Below, piece by piece: positions 46,215 through 55,413 of a stretch of DNA of 64,000 nucleotides; the stretch's first letter is position 1; every line of letters starts with the position of its first letter. The translations under genes and the position numbers were made by a program. The notes under the pieces are model-generated. The model was not told the origin of the DNA and did no database searches. It was given only the letters and a program-made list of their open reading frames with translations. The stretch spans positions 434,001 through 498,000 of the forward strand of contig CAWKHX010000002.1 of the NCBI GenBank assembly GCA_963849605.1, given 5' to 3'. Source of the stretch: DASPHG01 sp963849605. Its GTDB lineage: Bacteria > Actinomycetota > Thermoleophilia > Solirubrobacterales > Thermoleophilaceae.

Positions 46215-47009
46215 ATGAGCTACGCCACGATCCAATGGCAGCAGTCCGGCGGCATCGGCCGGATCACGCTGAACCGTCCCGAGACGCTGAACGCCTGGAC
46301 CGCTGAATTCGGCGCTGAACTGCGACAGGCGGTGAACGAGGACGCCGCCGACCCGTCGGTGCGCGCGGTCCTGATCACCGGCGCCGGGCGCGGGTTCTCC
46401 TCGGGCGCGGACCTGAAGACCGGCTTCGAGCCGGACCCCGAGGACAACATGCCGAACGTGTCGCAGACCCTCCACGAGGTCTACCACCCGATCATCGTGG
46501 GCATCCGCGAGCTCGAGAAGCCCGTCGTCGCGGCCGTGAACGGGCCGGCCGTCGGCATCGGTCTCTCCCTGGCGCTCGCGTGCGACCTGATCCTCGCCGC
46601 CGAGTCTGCGTTCTTCGGGCTCGCGTTCGTGAACATCGGGCTGATGCCGGATGGCGGCTCGACGCTCTTCGTCCCGGCCACCGTCGGCAAGGCGCGCGCG
46701 TTCCAGATGGCGATGCTGGGCGAGCGGATCGACGCCCAGCGTGCGCTCGAGTGGGGGCTGATCAACGCCGTCCACGCCGACGACCGCCTGATGGACGAGG
46801 CAAACGCGCTCGTCGGGCAACTCGCGGCCGGCCCGACGCGCTCCTACGCAGGCACCAAGAAGGCCCTCAACCGCATGCTCTATCCCGACATGGCGGGCCA
46901 GCTCGACCTCGAGGCGGAGCTGCAGCACGCGTTGGCGCGATCGAAGGACTTCCAGGAGGGCGTCGGCGCATTCATCGAGAAGCGCGAGCCGCAGTTCACC
47001 GGGGGCTAG
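46215..47009 (+). CDS. enoyl-CoA hydratase/isomerase
   Basis: About 264 aa from the ATG at 46215, ten bases after GGGGAGG; an ATG at 46206 lies directly on that ribosome site and is less likely. Crotonase-fold landmarks are GIGRITLNRPETLNAW, LITGAGRGFSSGADLK (oxyanion loop), AVNGPAVGIGLSLALACDLI and FVNIGLMPDGGSTLFVPATV with the first catalytic Asp region. It hydrates trans-2-enoyl-CoA; PaaG-like isomerisation is possible. It is divergent from the cupredoxin with only 30 bases between; the shared spacer is a mirrored pair of ribosome sites (CCTCCC-AATC-GGGGAGG). Confidence 0.9.
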   Translation: MSYATIQWQQSGGIGRITLNRPETLNAWTAEFGAELRQAVNEDAADPSVRAVLITGAGRGFSSGADLKTGFEPDPEDNMPNVSQTLHEVYHPIIVGIRELEKPVVAAVNGPAVGIGLSLALACDLILAAESAFFGLAFVNIGLMPDGGSTLFVPATVGKARAFQMAMLGERIDAQRALEWGLINAVHADDRLMDEANALVGQLAAGPTRSYAGTKKALNRMLYPDMAGQLDLEAELQHALARSKDFQEGVGAFIEKREPQFTGG

Positions 47010-47029
47010 CAGGTATAAATCTGCGGCCC

Positions 47030-47962
47030 TTGCGCTTGCGCCTGATCCTCCTCGTGGTCACAGCCGCTCTCCTGGCCCTGGCGCCGGAGGCGTCGGCGGA
47101 CCTGATCACGCCCGAGTCGGGGCCGTCGCAGAACGCGAACGACATCGACACGCTGTACAAGATCTCGCTCTACATCGGGCTCGTGATCTTCCTGCTCGTC
47201 GAGACGGTGCTGATCTACTCCCTGATCAAGTTCCGCGCGCGCAGGGGTGGGCCCGAGGCGGCTCAGATCCGCGGCAACACGCCGCTCGAGATCTCGTGGA
47301 CGATCGGCGCCGCGCTGATCCTGGTCCTGCTCGCCACAGTGACCTTCATCTACCTCCCCGGGATCAAGGACCCGCCCGCGTCCAAGGCCAGCGCGATCGA
47401 GGCCTCCGAGGGATCGGACTACGCCACGATCAACCAGAAGGAGCCCCCGGCCGGCGAGGCGCTCAGGATCAGCGTCAACTCGCAGCAGTACATCTGGCGC
47501 TACGACTACGACGACTCGGAGGACCAGCTCTTCAGCTTCTACACCCTGTACGTGCCGGTGAACACCACCGTCACGCTGAAGGTCTACTCGTCCGACGTCA
47601 TCCACTCCTGGTGGGTGCCCAAGCTCGGCGGGAAGGTCGATGCGGTGCCGACCTACGTCAACGAGACCTGGTTCCGGGCCGAGGAGGAAGGCACGTACGA
47701 GGGCGCCTGCGCGGAGCTCTGCGGCGACGGCCACGCGGACATGCGCACGCGTGTCGTGGTGCTGCCGGCCGACGAGTACCAGGCGTGGGCGGAGCAGCAG
47801 GCCGCCGACATCAAGGAAGCGCAGACGGGTCTGGCGGAGCAGCGCAAGGAACGGGAGGCGACCGATCAGGACGCCGGCGAAGTGACTCCTGCCCAGGAGA
47901 AGCAGACCATCGAGGAGGAGAACAACCCGCCACCCCCACCTGATGAGGAGGCGGGTCCCTGA
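47030..47962 (+). CDS. ctaC: cytochrome c oxidase subunit II
   Basis: About 310 aa. A signal or anchor helix (LILLVVTAALLALAPEASA) is followed by two membrane helices (ISLYIGLVIFLLVETVLIYS and IGAALILVLLATVTFIYL). The periplasmic CuA domain has DVIHSWWVPKLGGKVDAVP and the full CuA motif CAELCGDGHADM. A charged C-terminal tail of about 60 residues ends in a Pro run. The start is uncertain: TTG at 47030 lies ten bases after TATAAAT (47014-47020), which suggests a leaderless or nearly leaderless mRNA; a second TTG at 47036 is possible. It shares a base with the ctaD start. Confidence 0.93.
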   Translation: MRLRLILLVVTAALLALAPEASADLITPESGPSQNANDIDTLYKISLYIGLVIFLLVETVLIYSLIKFRARRGGPEAAQIRGNTPLEISWTIGAALILVLLATVTFIYLPGIKDPPASKASAIEASEGSDYATINQKEPPAGEALRISVNSQQYIWRYDYDDSEDQLFSFYTLYVPVNTTVTLKVYSSDVIHSWWVPKLGGKVDAVPTYVNETWFRAEEEGTYEGACAELCGDGHADMRTRVVVLPADEYQAWAEQQAADIKEAQTGLAEQRKEREATDQDAGEVTPAQEKQTIEEENNPPPPPDEEAGP

Positions 47963-49647
47963 TGGAAGCGACGACCGTCACCCGCCCGCGCCCCGAGATC
48001 GCCATGCGCGGCTACCGCGAGGCGCCGAAGGGCTGGCTCGGCTGGCTCTCGACGACCGACCACAAGCGCATCGGGATCATGTACTTCGCCGCCGCGCTCG
48101 TCTTCTTCATGGTCGGCGGCGCCGAGGCGCTCCTGATGCGGCTCCAGCTCGCGCAGGCCGAGAGCACGCTGATCGACGCCCAGACCTACAACGGGCTCGT
48201 GACGATGCACGGCACGACGATGGTCTTCCTCTTCGTCATCCCGATCCTGTCGGGGTTCGCGAACTACATGGTGCCGCTCATGATCGGCGCGCGCGACATG
48301 GCGTTCCCGCGCCTGAACGCGCTTTCGTTCTGGCTGCTCGTCACCGGCGGGATCGTCTTCTACACCTCGCTGTTCTTCGAGCCGCCGACCGCCGGCTGGA
48401 CGATGTACGCCCCGCTCTCGGACAACGCCTTCCTGCCTAGCGGCGGAGTCGACGCCTGGATCCTTCTGATCCACCTCACGGGCTTGAGCACGCTGATCGG
48501 CGGGATCAACCTGATCGCGACGATCCACAACATGCGCACGCGCGGGATGGGCTGGGGCCGCATGCCGCTGTTCGTCTGGACAGTGCTCGTCTTCAGCTAC
48601 CTGATCGTCCTGGCCTACCCGGCGATCGCGGCGGCCGTGACGATGCTGCTTACCGATCGGCACTTCGACACGGCGTTCTTCGACCCGATCGGCGGCGGCG
48701 ACCCGATGCTGTGGCAGCACCTGTTCTGGTTCTTCGGCCACCCCGAGGTCTACATCATGGTCCTGCCCGCGTTCGGGATCATCTCGGAGGTCCTGCCGGT
48801 GTTCGCGCGCAAGCCGATCTTCGGCTACAAGGCGATCGCGGCCTCGACCGTGGCCATCGCCTTCCTCTCGATGCTCGTATGGGCGCACCACATGTTCGCG
48901 ACGCCCACCGCGACGGTCGTGCTCGCCTTCTTCATGATCAGCTCGATGGTGATCGCGGTGCCCACCGGCATCAAGATCTTCAACTGGCTAGCGACGCTGT
49001 GGCGCGGCTCGATCGTCTTCAAGACGCCGATCTACTTCGCCGCGGGCATGGTCGGGCTGTTCACCATCGGCGGGATCTCGGGTGTGCAGCTCGCGATCTT
49101 CCCGGTCGACTGGCAGCTGCACGACTCCTACTTCGTCGTCGCGCACATGCACTACGTGCTATTCGGGGGTTCCGTCTTCGGGATCTTCGCCGGGATCTAC
49201 TACTGGTTCCCGAAGATGAGCGGCCGGATGCTCGGCGAGGGCCTGGGCAAGGTGTCGTTCTGGCTCATGTTCGTCGGCTTCAACCTGACGTTCCTGATCC
49301 AGCACTCGGCGGGGCTGTCGGGCATGCCGCGGCGCGTGTACCAGTACCCGGACACGGGTGACCTCCAGCTCTACAACCTCATTTCGACGATCGGCTCGTT
49401 CCTGCTCGGGATCGGAGTCCTCGTGACGGTCGTGAACATCGTTCGCTCGGTCAGGAACGGCAAGCTCGCGGGCAACGACCCGTGGCAGGGCAACACGCTC
49501 GAGTGGTTCACGCAGTCGCCCCCGCCGCCGAACAACTTCGATGTCATCCCCGCGGTGCGCAGCGTCGAGCCGATGAAGGACATCCGGCGCGAAGTCGCCA
49601 AGGGCACCGGCGAACAGGCGGGCTCGATCGCACAGCCCGTCGCCTGA
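47962..49647 (+). CDS. ctaD: cytochrome c oxidase subunit I
   Basis: 561 aa with about 12 membrane helices. Heme and copper ligands are in FFGHPEVYIMVLPAFGI (CuB His linked to Tyr), WAHHMFATPT (CuB pair) and DSYFVVAHMHYVLFGG (heme a3 and a His). TTDHKRIGIMYF opens the protein as in other aa3 oxidases. Length excludes a fused subunit III; none follows here. It is coupled to ctaC through TGATG. Confidence 0.97.
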   Translation: MEATTVTRPRPEIAMRGYREAPKGWLGWLSTTDHKRIGIMYFAAALVFFMVGGAEALLMRLQLAQAESTLIDAQTYNGLVTMHGTTMVFLFVIPILSGFANYMVPLMIGARDMAFPRLNALSFWLLVTGGIVFYTSLFFEPPTAGWTMYAPLSDNAFLPSGGVDAWILLIHLTGLSTLIGGINLIATIHNMRTRGMGWGRMPLFVWTVLVFSYLIVLAYPAIAAAVTMLLTDRHFDTAFFDPIGGGDPMLWQHLFWFFGHPEVYIMVLPAFGIISEVLPVFARKPIFGYKAIAASTVAIAFLSMLVWAHHMFATPTATVVLAFFMISSMVIAVPTGIKIFNWLATLWRGSIVFKTPIYFAAGMVGLFTIGGISGVQLAIFPVDWQLHDSYFVVAHMHYVLFGGSVFGIFAGIYYWFPKMSGRMLGEGLGKVSFWLMFVGFNLTFLIQHSAGLSGMPRRVYQYPDTGDLQLYNLISTIGSFLLGIGVLVTVVNIVRSVRNGKLAGNDPWQGNTLEWFTQSPPPPNNFDVIPAVRSVEPMKDIRREVAKGTGEQAGSIAQPVA

Positions 49648-49650
49648 GGG

Positions 49651-50454
49651 CGTTAGGCGCCGCTTCAACCTCGCGCCAGAAGGCGTCGACGCGAGCGTTC
49701 CATTCGTCCGGCACCTCCTGGAAGGGTTGATGGGACTCCTCCTCCATCACCTCGAAGCGGGCGCCGGGGATCAGTTCGGCACGGCGCGGCCGAGCTCCGG
49801 ACGACTGGTCGGATCGCGGCCGCCTGCGAGCACCAGCGTGGCGCGGCGATCTCCGACAGGCGATGGTCGTGTCGTGATCGAGGAACGCGTCGAGGAAGCG
49901 CTGCAGATCCTCGGTCGACTGCTTGTGGGGAAACGCGAGCACCTCCTCGATGAACTGGTCGACCGTCCGTCGTTGTGTGCGCGCGCGGTGTAGATCCACG
50001 GGAAGAACCCCTCGAGGAAGGCACGCTCGCTCGGCGCGACCTCGGCGAAGGAGCGGACGAAAAGGGCCCACGAGCGCAGGTAGCGGTCGGGCCCGACCAG
50101 GTGCTCTGGAGCACGAGGCTGCGGACGAGCTCCGGGTGCCGCAGCGCAAGCTCCTGGGAGATGATGCTGCCTCCCGAGAAGCCGGCCACATGGGCACGGG
50201 CAAGTCGAGCGCCCGCAGGACGCCGGCGGCGTCGTCCGCCATGACCTCCACGAGACCGGATCGTCCGGCATCGCTGTTCGGCCCGCTCCGCGGTTGTCGA
50301 AGGCGATGAGCCGGTAGCGGTCGGCGAGTCCGTCGAGCTGGAACTGCCACGACTCAACGGTGTCGCCAAGTCCGCCGATCAGCAGGACGTCCGGTCCCTC
50401 GCCGACCTGCTCCGTCCAGATGTCGAGATTGCCTGCGCGTACAAGCTCGCCCAT
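49651..50454 (-). pseudogene. alpha/beta hydrolase, decayed tandem paralogue
   Basis: The ATG at 50454 has a good ribosome site (GGAGGA). It begins MGELVRAGNLDIWTEQVGEG and keeps frame through SWQFQLDGLADRYRLIAFDN. After about 50250 the homologous sequence jumps among three frames: AHVAGFSGGSIISQELALRH (nucleophile elbow, GFSGGS for GFSMGS), YLRSWALFVRSFAEVAPSER, then VDQFIEEVLAFPHKQSTEDL, and finally RFEVMEEESHQPFQEVP. At least four shifts. Side by side with the intact gene at 50466-51281 it is clearly a diverged copy, so real decay is more likely than sequencing error. Confidence 0.8.
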
Positions 50455-50465
50455 GGTCTTCCTCC

Positions 50466-51281
50466 TCACTCGTTGGCCTCGACGTCGCGCCAGAAGGCGT
50501 CGACGCGGGCGTTGAATTCGTCTGGGACTTCCTGGAAGGGCTGGTGGGCCTCCCCGGACATGACCTCGAAGCGGGCGTCCGGGATTTCCGCGGCGACAAA
50601 TTGACCGAAGCGCGGCGGCAGGATCGTGTCGAGCTCGGACGCGAGGACGAGCGTCGGCGCGGCGATCTGCGAGAGGCGGTCGGCCGTGTCGTGCGCGAGG
50701 CAGACGTCGACCTGCGCCTGAAAGGCCTCGACGGACTGCTGGTGAGGGAAGGCCAGAGCCTCCTCGACGATCTGCTCGACCGTTCCGTCCGCGTGCGCGC
50801 GCGGCGTGTAGACCCACGTGAAGAACGCCTCGAAGAAAGCGCGCTCGCTAGGCGCCGCCTCCGGCAGCCAGCGCCAGAAGTTGAGCTGAGACCGGAAGAG
50901 GGCGTCTGGGCGAGCGTAGGTACCCACGAGCACGACGCTGCGGACGAGGTCCGGATGCCGAAGCGCCAGCTCCTGCGCGATGGCGCTTCCCATCGAGAAG
51001 CCGGCGACGTGCGCGCGCGGAACCTCGAGCGCGCGCAGCAGCGACGCGGCATCGTCGGCCATCGTCGCCGGCGAGAGCGGCTCCTCGGGGAGGGGCACGC
51101 GCCCCGCGCCGCGGTTGTCGAACGCGATCACGTGGTAGCGATCCGCCAGTCCGTCGAGCTGGAACTGCCAGGCCTCCGCGGGGTCGCCGAGGCCGGCGAT
51201 GAGCAGCACGTCGGGCCCGTCGCCCCGATGTTCGGCCCAGAGCTCGAGCTCGCCGGTCTGGATCGGTGCAGAGGTGGTCAT
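50466..51281 (-). CDS. alpha/beta hydrolase
   Basis: About 271 aa from the ATG at 51281, preceded by AGGAGG. The fold is clear: VLLIAGLGDPAEAWQFQLDG, nucleophile elbow VAGFSMGSAIAQELAL (Ser), acid near LVLASELDTILPP and His in MSGEAHQPFQEVP. It resembles 3-oxoadipate enol-lactonase-type hydrolases (PcaD-like), but function is not certain. A decayed copy follows directly downstream. The upstream FAD oxidoreductase stop overlaps its start by four bases, so the two are probably co-expressed. Confidence 0.87.
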   Translation of the reverse strand: MTTSAPIQTGELELWAEHRGDGPDVLLIAGLGDPAEAWQFQLDGLADRYHVIAFDNRGAGRVPLPEEPLSPATMADDAASLLRALEVPRAHVAGFSMGSAIAQELALRHPDLVRSVVLVGTYARPDALFRSQLNFWRWLPEAAPSERAFFEAFFTWVYTPRAHADGTVEQIVEEALAFPHQQSVEAFQAQVDVCLAHDTADRLSQIAAPTLVLASELDTILPPRFGQFVAAEIPDARFEVMSGEAHQPFQEVPDEFNARVDAFWRDVEANE

Positions 51282-52660
51282 TTCGCGCGTACCTCCTGGT
51301 GGGTCCGGAACACGCGGTACGGGTCCCACTCGGAATTCACCGCGGCGACCCGGTCGGCGCTGGCGCCGAAGGCGGAGCGCATCCGGGCGTCACCCTCCTC
51401 GCCGAGGAAGTTCGGATAGGTCGCGCCGACCGACCACGGCTGCATGTCGGCGCGAACCGCGCGTCCGAGCGCGCAGTTGCCGTCGTCGTCGGCCGCGTCC
51501 TCCCAGAGGAGGAGCGGGTGGACGATGAAGCGCGCCTCGCGGCCGGCCAGGGGCGAGTGGTCCGCGCCAAAGCGGCCCACCGCCCCGCCCCACGCCACGA
51601 TGAAGATCTGCGACGGGCCCGCCGGGAGCTCCGCGGCGCGCTCGATCACCTTGTCGATCGCCTCATCGGGCAGGTCGATGACGTTCTCCGCCGTCCAGTA
51701 GTTCCGGTACCCCGGCGGATCGTCGATCGAGCACTGGAAGTCCGCGTAGCCGGTCGCCGCGAAGAAGTCCGCCTCGGGCTCCAGCGCACGTATCGGCACC
51801 AGCGCGCGCTCGCCGTCGGCGGCGTCGCCCGCCCACATGCCGGCGACGATGACGACCGGGCGGCCGCGCAGGCCCATCGGCACGTCCTCGTCGTCGTCGG
51901 GTGCGGTTGCGAAGGCGACCGCGAGCGAGAGCTCGTCCGGCGCGTCGTTCATGAGGTCCCGGTAGGCGCGGAGCACCTCATGCGCGCGCTCGCTGCGGAA
52001 GAGCGCGAGCCCGGCGAAGACCTCCGGCCCGAGCGGATGCAGCATGAGCTCAAGCGCTGTGACGACGCCAAAGCTTCCGCCGCCGCCCCGAAGAGCCCAG
52101 AGAAGCTCGGAGTTCTCGTCCGCGGACGCGCGCACGATCCGCCCGTCCGCCGTGACCAGTTCGGCGGCGACCAGGTTGTCGCAGGCCAACCCATGCTTGC
52201 GCTCGAGCCAACCCGACCCGCCCCCCAGCGTCAGACCGGCGACGCCGGTGGTCGAGACGCGCCCACCGGTGGCCGCGAGCCCGTGTGCCTGCGTAGCCCG
52301 ATCGACCTGTGCCCAGATCGCGCCACCGCCGACGCGCGCGATCCCGCGACCCGGGTCGACGTCGACGTCGGACATTCCGCGCAGATCGATGACGACGCCG
52401 TCGTCACAGAGCGAGAGCCCGGCCACCGAGTGACCACCGGCGCGAACCGCGACCGGCAGGTCGTGCTCGCGCGCGAACGCAAGAGCAGCCACGACGTCGT
52501 CGACGGCCACGCACTCGGCGACGAAGCGCGGCCGGCGCTCGACCATCGTGTTGAACAGAGTGCAGGTGTCCTCGTAGTAAACGTCGCCCGGCTCGTGCAG
52601 TCCGCCCTGGAGGCGGAAGCGCAGCTCGTCGACGCTCGATGTACCGGTGATCTCGTTCAT
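51278..52660 (-). CDS. FAD-binding oxidoreductase, BBE-like
   Basis: About 460 aa from the ATG at 52660 (MNEITGTSSVDELRFRLQGG); a longer in-frame start at 52711 adds 17 residues. The PCMH-type FAD domain has PVAVRAGGHSVAGLSL (covalent-flavin His), GGRVSTTGVAGLTLGGGSGW and LRGGGGSFGVVTALEL. The C-terminal NYWTAENVID and a BBE segment near YPNFLGEEGDARMRSAFG complete it. Typical substrates are alcohols, sugars or alkaloids; this one is unknown. It shares four bases with the hydrolase. Confidence 0.88.
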   Translation of the reverse strand: MNEITGTSSVDELRFRLQGGLHEPGDVYYEDTCTLFNTMVERRPRFVAECVAVDDVVAALAFAREHDLPVAVRAGGHSVAGLSLCDDGVVIDLRGMSDVDVDPGRGIARVGGGAIWAQVDRATQAHGLAATGGRVSTTGVAGLTLGGGSGWLERKHGLACDNLVAAELVTADGRIVRASADENSELLWALRGGGGSFGVVTALELMLHPLGPEVFAGLALFRSERAHEVLRAYRDLMNDAPDELSLAVAFATAPDDDEDVPMGLRGRPVVIVAGMWAGDAADGERALVPIRALEPEADFFAATGYADFQCSIDDPPGYRNYWTAENVIDLPDEAIDKVIERAAELPAGPSQIFIVAWGGAVGRFGADHSPLAGREARFIVHPLLLWEDAADDDGNCALGRAVRADMQPWSVGATYPNFLGEEGDARMRSAFGASADRVAAVNSEWDPYRVFRTHQEVRAK

Positions 52661-52743
52661 GCGGCGAGTCTCACGCAGCGGGAACCCGATTTCATCGCCG
52701 GAATCGGCCATTTCGCCCGAATGGCCGGACCGGGCGGTGAGGG

Positions 52744-54365
52744 CTACAGCACGCCGTTACGGGTGGCCTGTGCGACTGCCGCCGCGCGCGACGGCGCGCG
52801 GAGCTTCGTGCGGATGTTCGCCATGTGACGGTGCACGGTGTGCGGGCTCAGGAAGAGGCACGTGGCGATCTGAGCGTCGCTCTGGCCGTCCGCGACCAGC
52901 CGCAGGATCTCGACCTCGCGCACCGTCAGGGCGGGGTCGCGATCGCCCCGCGTCGGGAGCTCGACCCCGAGGAGCGCGAGTGCTTCGCGCAGCCGCCTGG
53001 GTCTCCGCCGCGGCCTCTTCGGGACGACCGAGCGCCTCGAGCGTCCGGCCCCGCAGCAGCCGGGCGTGCGCGGCGTCGTACGGCGCCGACGACGCTGTAA
53101 AGAGGTCGAGGGCATCCTCGGCACTGCACCTCGCCGCATCATGGTCGTCTGCCGCGAGCCTGACTTCGGCCTGGAGGAGCGCGCCACGACCGCGCATGTA
53201 CGGCGTGGCGAGTCGCTCAGCGTCCTGCTCGACCGCGTCCGCCGCCTCCCGTGCGCGCTCGCGATTTCCCGCGGCCGCGTGTGCGCGCGCGAGCAGTTCG
53301 AGCGCCGGGAACCGGTCGAGGACGCTGGAGCTGCGGAGGTTGCGGAGCACGCGGTCGGCGGCCTCGGCCGCCGCGGTCGCGTTGCCCGCAGCGAGGTCGA
53401 GCTCGCCGGTCGCGAGGACCGCCTGCGGCAGTGGCAGCGCGTTCTCGAACAGCGTCCGCGCCTCATCCTCCTTGCCCTGGCGGGCCGTAGCCGCCCAGCC
53501 GAACCGCCGCGGGTCCGGCCAGCCCCGGCCGGGTGGATTCGAGGTCGGCGACGGCACTCTGGAGTTCCTCCTCGGCAGCCTGCCAGTCGCCGCGAGCAGC
53601 CAGCACCTCGCCGTAGGCCGTCCGGCAGATGCCGAAGAAATGGCGCGCGCGCCAGGTCGAGGACCACGAGTGGAGGACGTCGCACCACTGCTCGGCCTGG
53701 CCGAAGTCCCCGACCTCGGCGCACGCCGCGACGGTGTGGCAGTACGCCCACCCCGGCGAGGCGGCGTCGTGGAAGTCCTCGGCTACAGCGAGCGAGACGC
53801 ACTCCGCGAGCCGCTCGAGGCCCTCCTCGACGGCCCCGGATGCGATCTGCGTGCTCCCCAGCATCGCGAGCGCGACGACCTCCACGTCCGCGTCGCCCAT
53901 CCGGCGCGCGAGCTCGAGCGCCTCGGCGGCGCCGTCGCGCGCGGCCTCGGGATCGCGCTTTGCCAGGTACAAGAGATCACACTCGAGCAGAGCGATGAAT
54001 CCGAGCGCGGTGCACGGCTCGTGCCCCTCGAGCAGGTCGCGCCCGCGCCGGAGCCATGCTGCCGCGACCTCGTCGTCTCCGCGGTAGTCGAAGTAGTCGG
54101 AGGCGATCCACATCGCCATGGTCGCGGCGCCTTCGGCGTCGCCGGCGTCGCGATAGGCGCGAAAGGCCCGCTCGCGCGCGGTGAACGTGGTCTCCTCGTC
54201 TCCCTGCCACCACGCGGCCCGGCTGAGCCCGTCCCACGCCTCGGCCGAGCCGCCGTCGGCGGCGGCTGCCTCGAAGACCGTGCGAGCCTCGTCCCAGGCC
54301 GCGCGTTTGAGGGCGGCGTGGCCGGCCGCCAGCGGGTCGGTCCCGCTACGGGTCCTTGTGGCCAT
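52744..54365 (-). pseudogene. TPR-repeat LuxR-family regulator, two frameshifts
   Basis: Three frames read in order give one protein. From the ATG at 54365: ALKRAAWDEARTVFEAAAAD and other TPR-like pairs to about 53495. The second frame runs RQGKEDEARTLFENALPLPQ to EEAAAETQA near 52995. The third starts LREALALLGVELPTRG and carries a LuxR HTH (LTVREVEILRLVADG, then SPHTVHRHMANIRTKL) to 52744. An intact relative would be about 540 aa. Each break is a single shift with good sequence on both sides, so assembly indels are as likely as decay. Divergent from ctaA. Confidence 0.78.
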
Positions 54366-54417
54366 TGATCCGACTGTACCTGCGCCCCACGCCTTTCACT
54401 AGCCTGTCCGACTCGCG

Positions 54418-55413
54418 ATGACGGCACCGTCGCCCCGGTACCGGCAGCTCGCTCTCGCGACGCTGCTCCTGACCTTCCTGCTGATCGTGATCGGCGGGAT
54501 CGTGCGAGTGTCCGACTCGGGGCTCGGCTGCGGGCCCGGTGGGTCGGGCTTCCACGGATGGCCGTTCTGCAACGGCGACGTGGCCCCCGGGATCGACCTC
54601 AACTCGATCATCGAGTACACGCACCGGGTCGTGGCATCGGTCGTCGGGCTGATGATGCTGGCGCTGGCCGTGCTTGCCTGGCGCAACTACCGCGAGCACC
54701 GCACGCTGGTGAAGGTCGCTATCGCCGGCTTCGTGCTGGTGGCGGCACAGGGCGTTCTCGGTGGCGCCGTCGTGGAGGAGAACCTCGAGGAGGAGCTCGT
54801 CGCCGCACACCTGTGCCTGGCGATGCTGCTGCTCGCCGTGGTGTTCTGGATCTGGCGCGCCACGAAGCCCGAGACGATCGGTTCCGACCCGCCCGATGCC
54901 GGGCCTCGCTACCGGCCGCTCGCGTGGGCCGCGTCCGTGGCCGTCCTCTGCACGATCGTCGCGGGCGGGTACATGGCGGGCACGCAGAACTACGGCCGCG
55001 CCGACTACCAGCTCGGCGACGGCGCGCACCACGCGTGCGGGAAGGAGTTCCCCACCTGCAACGGCGAGTTCATGCCGTTCGGCGAGGCGCGCCTCGTCGA
55101 CATCCACCTGACACACCGATTGTTCATGTACATCGCGGTCGCGCTCGTGCTAGCGCTCGTGGTGGTGACGTTGCGGAGGCGGCCGGATCCCGGCCTTGTG
55201 AGAGGAGCGTGGATCGCGCTCGGCATCCTGGGCGTGCAGGTGCTCGTCGGCGCGCTGAACGTCTGGCTCGACGAATACGAGACCCTGATCGTCCTCCACC
55301 TCGCGCTCGGGACGCTCCTGTGGTGGACTGTCATCTCCATGACGCTGTCGCTCTACCGTGTGCCGTCACCGGTGCTCGCCGGCGGGCCGGTCGCCAAGCC
55401 GGTGGCCGCCTGA
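54418..55413 (+). CDS. ctaA: heme A synthase
   Basis: 331 aa with about eight membrane helices. LIVIGGIVRVSDSGLGCG and the heme-ligating His residues in EYTHRVVASVVGLMM, VAAHLCLAMLLLAV, DIHLTHRLFMYIAVA and VLHLALGTLLWW match the family. It oxidises the methyl group of heme O to make heme A for cytochrome aa3. It is coupled to ctaB by TGATG overlap and supplies the oxidase encoded at 47030-49647. Confidence 0.95.
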   Translation: MTAPSPRYRQLALATLLLTFLLIVIGGIVRVSDSGLGCGPGGSGFHGWPFCNGDVAPGIDLNSIIEYTHRVVASVVGLMMLALAVLAWRNYREHRTLVKVAIAGFVLVAAQGVLGGAVVEENLEEELVAAHLCLAMLLLAVVFWIWRATKPETIGSDPPDAGPRYRPLAWAASVAVLCTIVAGGYMAGTQNYGRADYQLGDGAHHACGKEFPTCNGEFMPFGEARLVDIHLTHRLFMYIAVALVLALVVVTLRRRPDPGLVRGAWIALGILGVQVLVGALNVWLDEYETLIVLHLALGTLLWWTVISMTLSLYRVPSPVLAGGPVAKPVAA

